A stretch of DNA of 64,000 nucleotides, from NCBI RefSeq assembly GCF_047511655.1, contig NC_133394.1, forward strand, positions 111,622,343 through 111,686,342, written 5' to 3'. Below the pieces are notes generated by a model that was not told the DNA's origin, did no database searches, and was given only the letters and a program-made list of their open reading frames with translations. Of the stretch, positions 43,310-55,519 are shown in pieces; the stretch's first letter is position 1; the number at the start of each line of letters is the position of its first letter. Source of the DNA: Castor canadensis (taxonomy: Eukaryota; Chordata; Mammalia; Rodentia; Castoridae). The translations under genes and the position numbers were made by a program.

Positions 43310-45535
43310 CCCAGATGATCTCTGGTTATTTCTCTCCACCCTAGAAGTTATTTTAATAAAACAGTTTGGCAGATCAAGGTATACACAGAAAAACTACAAT
43401 GGTTCCCTAGAAACCATTGATGAAATGGTGGGTTTTTCAACTTTTACTTTCTTAATTCAGTGGAATTGGATCTGTAAACCAATCAGCAGTTTGATCTACT
43501 ATTCCTAGGCTGACCCTGTTCACTGCCATTGTCACTGTCCTATAAACCTCAAGGAAGGTTAAGAAAATTCAGGACACTATATAACTGCTGAATCAACAAG
43601 ACATCTGACAACTAGAGAAGACAACTGATAAAACGAGGGCTCAACAGCAATGACCAAGAAAAATATTTGATAACCATGTGATTTTCCACATATGTTAAGA
43701 TAACGCTCTGAAACACAAATTCTCGCCTGACTTGGAATCATTTCTCTAATTACAGGACATCTACTAAGAAAGATTCCCACTGCTCCTCCCACATGGTCTT
43801 GCTTATTAGTCCCTCTGTGATCAATGATCTGCGTTCGCCAGATGGCTGGTCTGGGTTAAGAGCACAATAGGAGATCACAGAACAAAGCACAGCTAACTGG
43901 CCTGTGACCCTGACCTCATTAAGTCCAGAAAAGTTAACCCATCACAGACACAAAGGGGCAGCTGCGTCATAACCAAAGCCAGGAAGACCCACTGCATCTG
44001 TCACCAGGCGACTCGGGGAGACAAAAGGTCACTGGAGTGGGATTAAGAACTTTGCAGAGCAGAAAGAGGTGCTTACCCTGACTTGGACTACACGAAGTGT
44101 GCACATCACACCATTAACCTGTACGACGTACGTTTTTATGCCTCAGTTCAAAGTAAAGTTTTAAAAAATTATATTAAAAAATTTAAGTTGAAGGTGACTC
44201 TGGTTTTTTTTTAAAGAACTTTTTAAAACATGAAGGCAGTTCTGAAGGGATGACTGAGGACAGCCTGAAAATTGACCAGCAGTGTCTCCACAGACCTGCT
44301 GGCTCTGCCACAAGCTTTCCTAAGAGCATCAGCTGTCCCCGTCCCCCCGTACCCCCCCCCACCCCGCCATCCTGACCCCCAGGCTATAAATGACTTTGGT
44401 GATAGGGTTTGGAGTAATACTATTTCCTCTTCCAAAACAGTGACTTGGGACTGTCATCTTTCCTTTACTTCTTCTTCCCGGTGAGGAAAGCATGGGTTAG
44501 CTTCCAGATTGCTCACTGAGTCTGCCTTCTCATGGACTGTATAACGAACAACTTTTCAGGCAGCCCTGTTTCACCCTACCCTGGCCCAATCTCCCTCAGT
44601 GCCAGCCAATCCCTGGTCCAGGTAAGCCACTGAGGCCAACGGGCCTGCAGATGGGGTTGTCTGTACCTTCTGCAGCCCAACACCTTTTCAGTAAGGTATC
44701 CCCTTGTAACTTGGCAGTTGCTACCTGCTCTTAAATTCTATTCTAACAACCTGTGTCTAGTGAGCTAAGTACTTACTTCTGACTTCCCAAGTGTTTGGGG
44801 GAAGAAGTTTCTGTGTCTTTCCCTCAAACACCTAATATTTAATATAGTACAGCTTCAGAAGCAAGTTCACTTAGATTTCCTCTTAATTCCAGGGTATGCC
44901 TTTTGATAAATAATACAAATCTACAGAAGAGCTGCTGAAGATTTTAAATTTTGTTTGAACGTACTTAATGCTTTTCATTTTTGATATTTTAAATGGTGTC
45001 ACCTTTTCACACATTGACTTACTTGAACATAAGAGCTTTTACATATGGTGCTCTATTTGGCTTCCTAAATATATCTGATAACATGTCGATAAGGCTGATA
45101 ATGTGACTATAAAAACGTCTCTTCAAGGTTTGTTCAGTTTTCTTATTTACACAGCTACTTAAGATCTTTTTTTTTCCCCTGTGGAGTTAAGAGTTTGCAA
45201 TTTATTTGCTTCTCACATATATGGAAATTAGATCTCTAAATGGAAAGTGTCCTTATGCACTGCCTCAAGCCACTAGTACAGGTAAATATCCAAACTCACT
45301 TAGCTTTTATTGCTAACAAGTTTCACACCAAGAATTTAAGGGTCACAAAATACAAGTGACCACATTTCTTCAGTGACTGTGACCATTCAATAGCGAGAAC
45401 ACTTCTTGAAGCTCATAAAAATTTTAACATTCCATTAAGAGTCAAGTGTCAGACAAAAGGAATAAATTAATAAAATAAGCATAAAACATCAGATCAGTAC
45501 AGCAGTGTACAATTCCACTGACTGCAAAACCATTT
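43310..45535. other. Mostly unique sequence; no gene recognised
   Basis: No SINE or L1 hallmarks over 2.2 kb. A C-rich patch lies at 44330-44370. No exon is supported. Confidence 0.4.
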
Positions 45536-45540
45536 TTTGT

Positions 45541-45700
45541 GATTTTTGTTGTTTTGCTTTGTATTGCTTTGTTTTGTGTTTTAGACAGGGTATCACTTTG
45601 TATGTAGCCCAGACTGGCCTTCAACTCAAAATTCTCCTGCCTTAGACTTCTGAGTGCTGGGATTAGGTGCTGGCTTCATGTGTGTCACAACCTCCAGCTT
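45541..45700 (-). repeat. B1 SINE, reverse
   Basis: Reversed tail with TTTTG units, then 'tagacagggtatcactttgt', 'gcccagactggccttcaact' and 'tgagtgctgggattaggtgc'. Confidence 0.8.
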
Positions 45701-46102
45701 GCAAAACTATTTTTTGAGGGCCAACTTAAGGACAAAATCTAACATTTAACAATAAATGCAACTCTACCTACATTCACTTACATCTAATCTTAGGAGAAAA
45801 TGATGACTGACAAATAGAAAATATGAATTTTCAAGTGACATCAATCAGAAACTACTTCTAATACAGTATCATAATCTATACAAATTCTGGTTTTAAGATG
45901 ATTAACTTTGAAAAGGCAACCTTAATTCAACAAATAAACTGTTTATATGGTTAAAGGTTTAAAGCCCTAAGCACACAGAAGTGAACAAAGCTGTAATGAA
46001 AAAGCAACTGCATATTTCTCTAGGCACCTGTAATCATCTTACATGTAGACAGAACAAAAACGCAAACTAGCCAATTCAAGAATTTGAATCTGTAAAGTGT
46101 AA

Positions 46103-46413
46103 GCTGGGAGGCACCAGTGACTCACACCTGTAATCCTAGCTACTTAGGAGACTAAGATTGGGAGGATCATGATCTGAGGCCAGCCTGAACAAAAAAGTTC
46201 ACAAAACTCCATCTCAACCAATGGCTGGTTGCAGTGGTTCACACCTGTCATCTCAGCTATGCTGGGAAGCACAAAACAGGAAGATGGCGGTCAAGTCCAG
46301 CCTGGGCAAAACCAGACCTTATCTCAAAATAAACAAATAAAAACAATAAACAGAGCAAAAAGGGTTGGGACCAGTATGACACTCTGAGTTCAAACCCCAA
46401 TACTTCAAAAAAG
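46103..46413 (+). repeat. Composite SINE: B1-like + B1-like + ID
   Basis: First unit with 'taatcctagctacttaggag', second with 'ggctggttgcagtggttcac' and 'agcctgggcaaaaccagacc', third an eroded ID arm ending 'ctgagttcaaaccccaatac'. A GA-rich microsatellite at 46573-46620 lies nearby. Confidence 0.78.
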
Positions 46414-47032
46414 AAGACATAAGAATAAGCAAAACAGTGAAATTTGCCTTTCCATTATCTCTGGGTAGTCTAAGTACTATTTAAAAATATACTTCCTTTG
46501 AAGCTCTTTAATTCCCTCTGGCAATATTTTTGACAATACTGCTATGAACATAAGAAACATTTATATATCTATAGGAGAGGGAGAGAGAGAGAGAGAATGA
46601 ATAAGAGAGAGAGAGAGAGCTGCTGCTGGTGGTTTCTTCCATGTGCTTTATACAATAAATACTTTTACTTCCTTGAGATTTGGAGACCAATCAATACACT
46701 ATAAAGTGCCCTCTGTAGCTCTAAGTCTTCATTTTGTGCCTTAACAACAGCCGACGTTCATCCATAATGAAGTCTTTTTATAGTTACACAGCTATTTCGT
46801 GTCTCCTCAGAGGATATATTAAGCCTCTGAGTGCTCAATGAAAATGACCAATTAATTGACTCCATCCCCCAAACCTGAGAAGCTTCTCCAAAATATTTAC
46901 ATCAGAGACCAGCTAAGCCAGAATGAAATACCAGTCTCCTCAACAGAAAACTACAAAAGATGTACCATCATGGGTAAGATCTCCATACTGTCATTCAAAC
47001 CTATGTGAAGGGAAGGATAAGATGTCTTCAGA

Positions 47033-47252
47033 AATTGCTGTAATCCTAACTACCTGGGAAGCTCAGATCTGGAGGATCCAGGTTTGAGGCCAGCCTGGGC
47101 AAATAGTTCAGGAGGCCCCATCTCCAAAAATAATCAGAACAAAATGGACTGGAATTGTGTCTCAAGAAGTAGAGGGCCTATTTTGCAAGCACCTACTTTG
47201 TAAGCATGAAGTCCTGAGTTCAAACTCCACTCCCACCAAAATAAAAAAAGAA
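47033..47252 (+). repeat. Composite SINE: B1-like + ID
   Basis: Left arm ('taatcctaactacctgggaa', 'ggtttgaggccagcctgggc') and right arm ('gactggaattgtgtctcaag', 'gaagtcctgagttcaaactc'). The right arm carries a small internal duplication of the 'ttgcaagca/ttgtaagca' part. Confidence 0.8.
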
Positions 47253-47259
47253 AGGAATT

Positions 47260-47850
47260 ACTGAAAGAGGACCGTGAGGTTAAGACAGCAGATTCTTGGG
47301 GTTCACTAGAATTCACTTTGAACCCTTTCATTATCCCTCACTAACTCTGAGACTTTGGGCAAGTAAATAAAAACCTTTTTGAGATGGGTGTGATAGTTTC
47401 CATCTGTAATCCCAGCTACTCAGAAAGCAGAGATCAGGAAGATTTCAGGCCAGCTCTGGGAAAAATATAGCAAGACCCCATCTCAACAAACAAGGCAGGG
47501 GTGGTGGGATATGCCTGTGATCCTAGATATGCAGGAGGCTGTATATAGGAGGTGAGCCCTAGGTAAAAAGTGAGACCCTGTTTAAAAAACAACTAAAGCA
47601 AAAAGGGTTGAGAGCATTGCTCAAGTAGTGGAGAACCTGCCTGGTAAGTGTAAGGCCCTGAGCACTCAAACCCCAGCAACTGAGAAAAAATAAATAATTT
47701 TAAAAATACCTCTTTTGGGTCTTAATTTCAATTATCAAATGGAAACACAAGGCCTTCTGACTGAGCTGTGGTGAGCACTAAAGTAGATAGCATGCCTCAA
47801 TGGACCGCTTAGCACAGGACTGGACCTTGATAAATACTTGCTAAATGATC
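47260..47850 (+). repeat. MIR-type remnant split by a composite SINE
   Basis: MIR-like text at 47320-47378 ('tgagactttgggcaagtaaa') resumes after the inserted SINE at 47702 ('gtcttaatttcaattatcaaatgg ... gataaatacttgctaaatgatcatt'). Confidence 0.5.
47382..47695 (+). repeat. Composite SINE: B1-like + B1-like + ID
   Basis: Two B1-like units ('taatcccagctactcagaaa' and 'tggtgggatatgcctgtgat') and an ID arm ('gagagcattgctcaagtagt', 'gcctggtaagtgtaaggccc'), ending in an A-rich tail. Confidence 0.8.
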
Positions 47851-47889
47851 ATTACAGAGAAACGTTTAAGAACCTGTTTAATTTTATTT

Positions 47890-47965
47890 TGCAGTGGTGG
47901 GAATCGAACCCAGGGCCTCCCTCATGGTGTACAAGTGCTCTACCACTAAGCCACATCCCGGCTCT
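47890..47965 (-). repeat. ID SINE, reverse
   Basis: 'gcagtggtgggaatcgaacccagggcctc' and 'gctctaccactaagccacat': reversed ID. Confidence 0.8.
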
Positions 47966-48228
47966 CTACGATTCTACTGTTACGTGTAACTTAATATTCA
48001 CATCTCAACTGATGCTGTAAGCCATTTGCAGGGAAGATGTAAAGACTCAACAGACTTTTCAGCACACTCCCCTCATCATCCTTCCCATTCGTGCTTTTCA
48101 AACTGTAGTCCTGACAGAGTATCTCAACTAGAATTCTTTAAACACAACAGAACAAAAACACAAGGCTGCACTGCACAGAGGAAGTCTAAACAGTACTTCA
48201 CTAATTTTTAAAAAAAACTGCATATTGG

Positions 48229-48343
48229 CGCCAGGTATGTGGTGCATGCCTGTAGTATCAGCACTCTGGAGGCTAAGGCCGGAGGACGGAGAGTTTAAGG
48301 CCAGCACGGGGTGTAGCTCAGTGGTAGAGCCCTTGCCTAGAAT
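48229..48343 (+). repeat. Truncated B1 fused directly to a truncated ID
   Basis: B1 text ('gccaggtatgtggtgcatgcc ... gagtttaaggccagcacg') changes without a spacer to ID text ('gggtgtagctcagtggtaga', 'cccttgcctaga'), then a CA-rich tail. The B1 part stops at the point where the second half of B1 would begin. Confidence 0.7.
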
Positions 48344-48459
48344 ATACACACACACGTATATTTACAGTGTGCCTCCATACGCCAGGTGACAATGTATACC
48401 ACATCTTTCATAGTGCCCTCCCACGTTTAAAACCACTTTTTTTTTCCTTATAATAATTT

Positions 48460-48695
48460 GAATAATGATTAGCTAACTGTTTATCTGTGCTGGACATGGC
48501 ACTAAGAACATACTTATATTATTTCCTTTGATCCTCACAAAAAATCCCGTGAAGAAAGAAGGATTACCTCCCCCGTAGGGCAGATGAGGAAACTGAAGCT
48601 TTGATTAAATTGTTTGCCAAGGAAAGGACAAAGGGCTGGTGAGTAGGAAAGCCAGGCTCTGATTCAGTCACCTGACTCCAGCACCTGCACGCTTC
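48460..48695 (+). repeat. MIR SINE remnant
   Basis: 'gcagatgaggaaactgaagc' is the MIR core, preceded by 'tttgatcctcacaaaaaatcc'. A further MIR-like block lies at 48840-49000 ('gcaagtcacttaaccccactatgtctgaatttcctcacc'). Confidence 0.7.
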
Positions 48696-49009
48696 CACAC
48701 GCCACGTGAGTACTAGCTGGTAAAATGCAACTTTGCCTTAGAGAACAGTTATCCAAAAGACAGACTTTGTCATCAGGTCTCACTACAGGGTCACTGGGGG
48801 CACAGCATATCTTGGCAAAGGCTGTAATTCAGAGGCTAAAGCCCTAGGCGTGACCTCCAGCTTCTGCCCCCACCTATGTGGCCTGGAGCTGGCAAGTCAC
48901 TTAACCCCACTATGTCTGAATTTCCTCACCTACAAGATGGGGAGTGATAGCATCTCCCTGCCTCCCCTCAGGCCATCATGAGAAAGTATAAGAAGTGAAA
49001 TGTCCTACT

Positions 49010-50325
49010 GTCTCACTCAGATACAGAGAGGATCACTGAACCCACCCAGGAGGCTCCACTCTTCACACCAGCACCCATCACCTCCGATCAAAAAGGGAGG
49101 CTGCCAGGCTTTCACCAGCTGCATGTGGACTCATGCTACACAGTTCTTGGCACACAGCCTTCGGAAACGTTCACCAAACAAGAAGTAAACCAGTTCCACC
49201 CAGCGCAGGTTGATTGATTTGCATTTGACTTTTCGTGGGCTCACTCTTTCCACCACTAGTTATGGAACACCCAACAAGTTTCAGATTAGAAATGTGGACT
49301 ACAAAAAAACCAACTAGAGGACCATCCCTTGCCACAGAGAATGTCATATTAATTTCAATTAACTGTTCCAAAATCTTGTAAGAAAAATTGTAAAATACAG
49401 CTTCCTTGTCTAGCGATAACAAGTGTCAGTACTTGTGTACCTTTTGTTTCTCGTGCTAACTACCTAAGTATTAAGTCGGTGTAAGATCTCTGAGCTCTGT
49501 GCCTGTTATAAACTCTTAAAAGTTTCTCACTTTGTTAGAGGCGACTGTAAACATACGCTTTTAAATAAAAGACACGTTAAGTAATCAGTAGAAATATGAT
49601 CTCTGGCACATTTTTTCCCTGCACATTTTGGAGTTGAAACAATCCATAATGCATCACATAACCTATATAAGATGCATTTGCCAAAATGTTTCTGAAATGA
49701 TTCTTCTTACAGGCAATTTTCTCTTAAATACACTGAAGTAGGATTCTGTTCCCAAAGAATAAAGGAGGGAGTAGTGAAGGTGCCTTCCCTTTGTTGACTT
49801 TTTAAAGATCACTCAAAACTGATCATGGTATTCGGATCCGAGTCACAAACAATGCCAAATAACTGTTAGCCATTTGATATGTAATTCACCACTTCCATTG
49901 GTAATTTTTATAGAATAACATTGATTTAACTGACAGTTTAATGAATTGATGCTTTATCATAAGATATTTATTCACAAAGAACCTTTTACTAGCATTGCCT
50001 TATCCTTTGTGTTCCAACCACTCCCTGTCACCACTGCCACCCCTCAATTCACACACACTCACACACACTCACACTCACCTACACCAGATCGGTATCAGGC
50101 CATTATTCCTAAAACCATATGAGAATTTCACAACACATGGTCGCTGTCACTAGTTCTTCTCCCCCTCCTCCCTCTCCACTGAATCATTGTGTCTTTAAAT
50201 GTATATATTCCCTCTTGAAATCCACAATTCAGAAAATGGTTAGCATATGCCTCTATTCTGTCAACATATAAAATTCAAACATATGCTCTCCTGCTTACTG
50301 ATAATTTTTTTTGTTTTTTTGTTTT
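49010..50325. other. AT-rich unique sequence left of the CpG island
   Basis: No repeats recognised apart from a (CACACT)n-like patch at 50049-50080. If the gene inferred from the CpG island runs left, this is its first intron. Confidence 0.4.
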
Positions 50326-50329
50326 TTTT

Positions 50330-51500
50330 TACGAGCCGTACCCCACCCACAACACGGGCAGGGTTAGTTGGTCTGATCTGCCACCCTGGGCTGGTCGCAG
50401 GCAAGGCGGTCGCAGCCCGGGAGGCCGCCGCGCCTCTCATCCGCTGCGTGCGCTCCCGGCCGCAGCCCTGGCTGGGTGGACAGCGGAAACCTTTGTCTCG
50501 CCTCTGCCATCAAACTGGTGGCTCATCAGAACTGGGGCTCAAGAGTTGGTGCGAAGCGGTTCGGCAGAGGTTAAACAAAGCAATGCAGCTGTGGGGGAAG
50601 AGGGCTGAGCCGTTCGCACCCGATCCGGGACGGCGAGGTGTGGGTGCGCGCGGGGACCCTGGGACAGGATGCCGTGGCGCGGGAAGGTGCGCGGGGACCA
50701 CAAGGTCCCACGCTCTGGGCAAGTTCCCGGGGCGCAGCCAGCCAGCAGGTTTCCTAGCCGGGATCCAAAGGCGCGCGCCCTGCGCGCGGGTTCCTCGGGC
50801 AGGGTCCGCGCCCCGCACAGGGACGCCGCCCAAGTCCAAGGTCGCCAGTCCCTGGGCCCCGCGGGCCCAGTCCCGGGGGTCGCGAGCCGAGGGGAGAAGC
50901 CCGCCCGCGGTCCCCATTGTCTGGCTCCGGCCGCGGCCCGACCAGGCGCTCACCTGTAGTCCCGCCTGGCGCCCAGGTTGGCGGAGCAGCTGGCCGGCGA
51001 CGGGGGATCCGAGAGAGCGGGGCGGCGGGAGGACACGTCCCGCGGAGCCTCCCGGCAGCGACGGCGACAGCGGCAGCCCCAGCAGCGCGCCCGCCTCTCA
51101 GGCGCCCGCGGCCTCCATTGCGCTCCCCGCCGCCGCCGCCGCGCGGCACTGCGCGCCCGGCCCCGCGCCGCCCGCGTGGTCACATGCTCCTCCCGCGCCC
51201 CGGGCGCTCGGACCCGCGCCCCGCCCGGCCTCGCCCGGAGCCCGCACCCCGCCCGGGAACCCCGGGACCGGCGCTGATCGGCGCCCTCCCACCCCTCCAT
51301 GGGTGGCCTCTGTGGGGCACAGCGAGGCGCGCAGCGCTGGGCAGGAGCCCCCGACCTTCATCGCCATCCCGGGACGCACGTCCGGCCCCCGGTACCTGCG
51401 TGAGCCTCACATCAAAGCCAGCGACCCGGACCCCAGGAGTTTCGCGCCCAACAAGGTCCCAATCAGGAGAAGGGCACGGGGACCCTGACAGTCGCACAAG
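50330..51500. promoter_or_regulatory. CpG island (probable host-gene promoter)
   Basis: About 1.2 kb of very GC-rich, CpG-dense sequence stands sharply out of AT-rich surroundings. GC-box-like text (ccccgcccgg, ccgccc) recurs and no TATA box is seen. Such islands mark promoters of broadly expressed mammalian genes. Long frames on both strands, the largest 50247-51488 plus (413 codons), come from the lack of AT-rich stop codons and look like Pro/Arg/Ala-rich noise. The best host signal is the minus-strand donor at 50953. Confidence 0.85.
50954..51300 (-). other. Candidate first exon of an unidentified minus-strand gene
   Basis: On the minus strand the sequence reads ...GACTACAG|GTGAGCGCC, a strong splice donor with the exon's last base at 50954. 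The upstream 340 bases lie in the CpG island's GC-rich core. An open frame with an ATG ending at 51300 runs through to the donor (Arg/Ala-rich, ending ANLGARRDYR just past it), but it may be 5'UTR. A short alternative ATG reads MEAAGA then stop. The transcription start is unknown. No gene name is offered. Confidence 0.4.
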
Positions 51501-51599
51501 TGGAAAGTGCCTCGCAGAAATAGCTAGAAATTGCATTGCCGCGTCGCTGAGTGCTGGGACAGGGTGACATTGGGCATTTTTGTCCCCAGCCACAATGAA

Positions 51600-52310
51600 A
51601 TTAAATACTGACCTGGATGTTTTAAAGAATTTAATAATTATATTTTCTTTTGTGGGTTAACTGGGACACTGACGCTTTTCCCTCCCCACTTTTGGCGATG
51701 ATTATTTCAATAGATGTGCTCTTTTGGTCCTGTGAATGCAAAGATGCTTAAAATAAGTTTAGTATCCTTATGAAATAGAACATTTAAACCATAGCAAACC
51801 CCTCTGTGACAAATATGCAGAAGAGGAAGAGTAACCCTAATGTGTACTCGATCTTGAACCCGGCGTCATGCAAGTGCATGACTTAGAGGAGCCACTTTGT
51901 CACTGGGAGACCCGTGTCCACATTGCCTCATGCAAATGGGTTTTTTTCTAGAGAAACGGTTTAATTAAATACCAGCATAAAATCTAGTTGTGCATTTTGG
52001 GAAATAAGTATCATTTCGTTGTTCAGTGCTCGCATATCCTAAACTATGTCTACTTTATTCCAAATAATAACGAAGAGTTTGAGAAAGAGTGGGGCAAGTT
52101 CCTTTTGATTAGATTTAGTGCACTTTAAGTTCCCAAATCCAAAAAGTCACATGCGTGCAGAACATATAAGTCAGGTCTTTTTCTGCTGTGTGGTCTTTTT
52201 CAGCTATGTGAGAATCACTCTATAAATCCACATTTGCCCGCAATCAGTGCATCTCGGGATAGAAAGAATTTGGAGACTCCATATTAGAGATTCCAACAAC
52301 CTGACTTTGT
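51600..52310. other. AT-rich unique sequence right of the CpG island
   Basis: No repeat or exon recognised. Would be the intergenic or upstream region of the inferred minus-strand gene. Confidence 0.4.
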
Positions 52311-52311
52311 T

Positions 52312-52634
52312 TCTTACTTTGGGGGTGGGGTGGGGATAGTGGGGTGAACCCAGGGCTTGTGCTTGCTGGGAAGGCACTCTACTACTTGATCCACACCACC
52401 AACCTTTTTTGCTTTTAGTTATTTTGGGAACAGGGTCTCTGGTTTAAGCCCAGGCTGGCCTGGACTTGATCCTCCTATTTATGCTGGGATGATGTAAGCC
52501 ACCATGTCCATTTTTTATCTGTTGAGATGGGGGGTCTCTCTAACTTTCTCACCAGGATGCCCTCGGACCTTGATCCTCCTGATCTCTGTCTCCCAAGTAG
52601 CTGGAATTACAGGTCTGAGCCACCAGCACCTGGC
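52312..52634 (-). repeat. Composite SINE, reverse (B1-like x2 + ID)
   Basis: Reversed ID arm ('gggtgaacccagggcttgtg', 'ctctactacttgatccacac') then two reversed B1-like units ('taagcccaggctggcctgga', 'agtagctggaattacaggtc'). Confidence 0.78.
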
Positions 52635-52638
52635 AATC

Positions 52639-52660
52639 AGATAGATAGATAGATAGATAA
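52639..52660 (+). repeat. (GATA)n microsatellite
   Basis: Five agat units between two reversed composite SINEs. Confidence 0.85.
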
Positions 52661-52680
52661 TACATAGATTGCTTTTTGCT

Positions 52681-52911
52681 TTTTTTTTTTTTTTTTCCTT
52701 TTTGGTGATACTGGGGTTTGAACTCACAGCCTTGTGTTTTGTAGGCAAGCCCTCTACCACTTGACCTCTATCCCCAGCCCCTTTTTGCTTTATTTTTTCA
52801 GATAGGGACTTGCGCTTGTTTTTTGACTGGGGCTGGCCTCAGACCATGATCCCCCTGCCTTACCCTCCTACACAGCTGGGATTACAGGCGTGCACAGCCT
52901 CACTGGGCCCT
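52681..52911 (-). repeat. Composite SINE, reverse (B1-like + ID)
   Basis: T run, reversed ID arm ('ggggtttgaactcacagcct', 'gccctctaccacttgacctc') and a reversed B1-like unit ('cagctgggattacaggcgtg'). Confidence 0.8.
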
Positions 52912-52929
52912 CCAATAAGACAGATTTTT

Positions 52930-53820
52930 TTTTTAAAGACCACAGCACAACACAAAAGAATGATGCAGAACATCCAGGAATTTTTACAGCATTTAACTTT
53001 ATCATTCAGTATTTATTCAAAGTATCTGGTACAGATAATAATTTTGTAGTTAAAACAGAAGTCCTCTTGGAGTCATTTTTGGTAGTCACACCTGGGAATG
53101 TCAGGTGCTACTACTAGGTGTCTAGAAGCAAGAGACCCCACAAAATCTACTACTATGCTCAGGTAAGCCTCTGAAAACTCAGAATTATCTGTGCAGCCCA
53201 AAATGACCACTGTGTCAAAGCTGGGAAGTGCTAGACTGCACCCCGGTCTTCCAAAGTCTCCCACTATAGCATCCAGCACGTGTGCACGTTCCCCTCTCCC
53301 GTGTGTGGCCTTGTAGATCTCTGTTACTTAGGAAAGGAGTGCAACCTTTCCACTGAGAGGAGAACCGAGAGAGAAGAAAAGTAACTGTGCAAATAAAAGT
53401 TCTCGGGATATATAGAGAAAAAGGTGGAAGTAGTGGAAATAGTTTAATTCTCCTTTGGAACTTCTTCAGAACCCTGTCGCGTCTAAGGGAGAACACAGAA
53501 GCAGATCACCATTTTGAAAGTTTCCGGTAGTCTGTCATAAGGTTAGGAATTCCCTCCTGAGCACTCCAGGGAATGGGCTGTTGTGAATATTCAAAGTTCA
53601 AGGTGAATGAGGAGGGTTTACTTTAAAGACTCAGAAGATAAGCAGCGGAACCTCTATTTTACTGCTTCTCTCTGTAGTACTGACTTTCTGTCCCTAAGCA
53701 TGGGCTCATGGCTAGGTCACTTCAAGAGGGACATTTCTTCAAATCTGTAAGATGGGATAATTGGATCATATATCTTACTTCTAAATTACAAGGTTTCATG
53801 GTGTCTGAAAACAAAGTGGA
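52930..53820. other. No gene or clear repeat recognised
   Basis: Unique-looking sequence with no supported exon. Confidence 0.4.
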
Positions 53821-53825
53821 AATAC

Positions 53826-53912
53826 AGGGCTGGGGGTGTAGCTTAGTGGAGGAGTGCTTATCTAGCATGTGTGAGGCCCTGGGTTCAATCCCAAGTACCA
53901 CAAGAAAGGAAC

Positions 53913-53944
<32 letters not shown>

Positions 53945-53970
53945 AGGAAGAAAGAAAAAGAAAGAGACAG
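53826..53970 (+). repeat. ID SINE with expanded GA tail
   Basis: Well-preserved BC1-like unit ('cagggctgggggtgtagctt', 'gcatgtgtgaggccctgggt', 'tcaatcccaagtaccac') at 53826-53901, then (GA)n/(GAAA)n to about 53970. Confidence 0.88.
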
Positions 53971-55030
53971 AGAGGGAGGGAGTAGCTTCAGTCATGTTCA
54001 CCCTTCATCACCCTCTCCATTCCTCCTACCCCTCCCATCCCAACATGCCATAGTATTATTTTATAAGAATGTCATATTAGTATTATAATTATTATTATTA
54101 CTACTAAGGAGAGAGAAAAGGAGGGGGCAGGGAGAGAAGAAGGGAGAGAGGGAGAAAATTCACTAGGCAAATATTAGGAAAAGAAAACATATAAGAAACA
54201 ACTGAAATTCTTATGCGAAAGAATAAAGTTGGACCCTTTTGCACCATATAAAACATCAGCTCAAGATGGATGACGACAGCTTAAAGGTAAGAGGTAAAAC
54301 TCTAAAACTCTTAGAAAACCTCACGACAGAGATGAAACTCCAACATGTGTTTAGAAGAGTTCAAGCCAGTTACCATAGTGGTATATTCATAAATGGAATA
54401 TTATTTATCAATAAAAAGGAATGACATTTCAATACACATATGAACCTTGTATGCAATGCATACAAACATGGAGCACAACATGCTGAGTGAAAGAAACTAG
54501 GCATGGAAGAGCACATCTTCCATGACTCCATCTATACAAAGTGTCTAACGGACAATTTATACAAACAGTAGGTTCAAGGTGAGGAGGAGAGTTGGAGGAA
54601 AAGGAAGAGGGATTGTTAATGCCTGGGCTTCTTTTGGGAATGATGAAAATGTTCTAAAATTGTGGTAATGGTTGCAGAACTCTGTGGACAATTTAATTGG
54701 GCAAACTATATGGCAAGTGCTATTTCCATAAGGCACTTAAATAAGACTATTTTAAAAAGAGAGGAAAGCATAAACAGCAGTGTTAATATCTGATAAAAGA
54801 GATTTCAAGGCAAAAAGTATCAGGTACTAAAAGTACCAGCCAACAATAACAAACAAACAAAACAATCTGACACTCTGAATTTTTTAAGGCAAAAACTGAA
54901 ATAAAAGGAAAAGAAGCAAATCTTATCTCATAGTGGGAGACTTTGGCTTTTCTTGAAAATATCAAGTAGACAAATAAAATTATACAGAAAATTAACAAAG
55001 TTGATCTAAAAGATGTCAAGATGAGTACTC

Positions 55031-55233
55031 AGCCAGGGGTGGTGGATCTTGCCTGTAATCCCAGCTACTCAGGAGGCAGAGGCGGGAGGATTACGTTCCA
55101 AGGTCAGCCTAAGCAAAAGGGTGAGATGCTACCTGAAAAATAAACTAAAGCAGAAAGAGTTGAGGGGAGTGGCTCAAGTGGTAGAGCACCTGCCTAGCAA
55201 GCATGAGACCCTGAGTTCAAACCCCAGTATCAC
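55031..55233 (+). repeat. Composite SINE: B1-like + ID
   Basis: 'gccaggggtggtggatcttg', 'taatcccagctactcaggag', then 'gtggctcaagtggtagagca', 'gcctagcaagcatgagaccc'. The ID arm is nearly consensus. Confidence 0.85.
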
Positions 55234-55427
55234 ACACACACACAAAAAGCTGTGCATCCAATAAACAGAAATATGTATTCTGTACAAAATCATTTGGAAT
55301 ACCCACAAAAGTCAACCAAATTTTAGACTACAAAACAATAAATTTCGAAAAGCAAAATAAAAAGTCTACGTTCTTTGATCAAAATTCTTTAGATTAGAAA
55401 TTTGTAACAAAATCCTATCTACTTGAT

Positions 55428-55519
55428 TTTTTCTTCTGTGCTGAGAACTAAACCCAAGGCCTCACGCATGCTAGGCAGGAGCTCCACTACTGAGCTACTG
55501 AGCTGTATCTGTAGCCCTT
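55428..55519 (-). repeat. ID SINE, reverse
   Basis: 'tgctgagaactaaacccaag', 'gcatgctaggcaggagctcc' with a short duplication of 'tactgagctactgagctg'. Confidence 0.75.

Noticed and set aside
50247-51488. 413-codon plus-strand frame over the CpG island
   Set aside because: Starts in AT-rich flank and is Pro/Arg/Ala-rich with no domain. GC-rich DNA lacks stop codons, and similar frames exist on all registers of both strands here.
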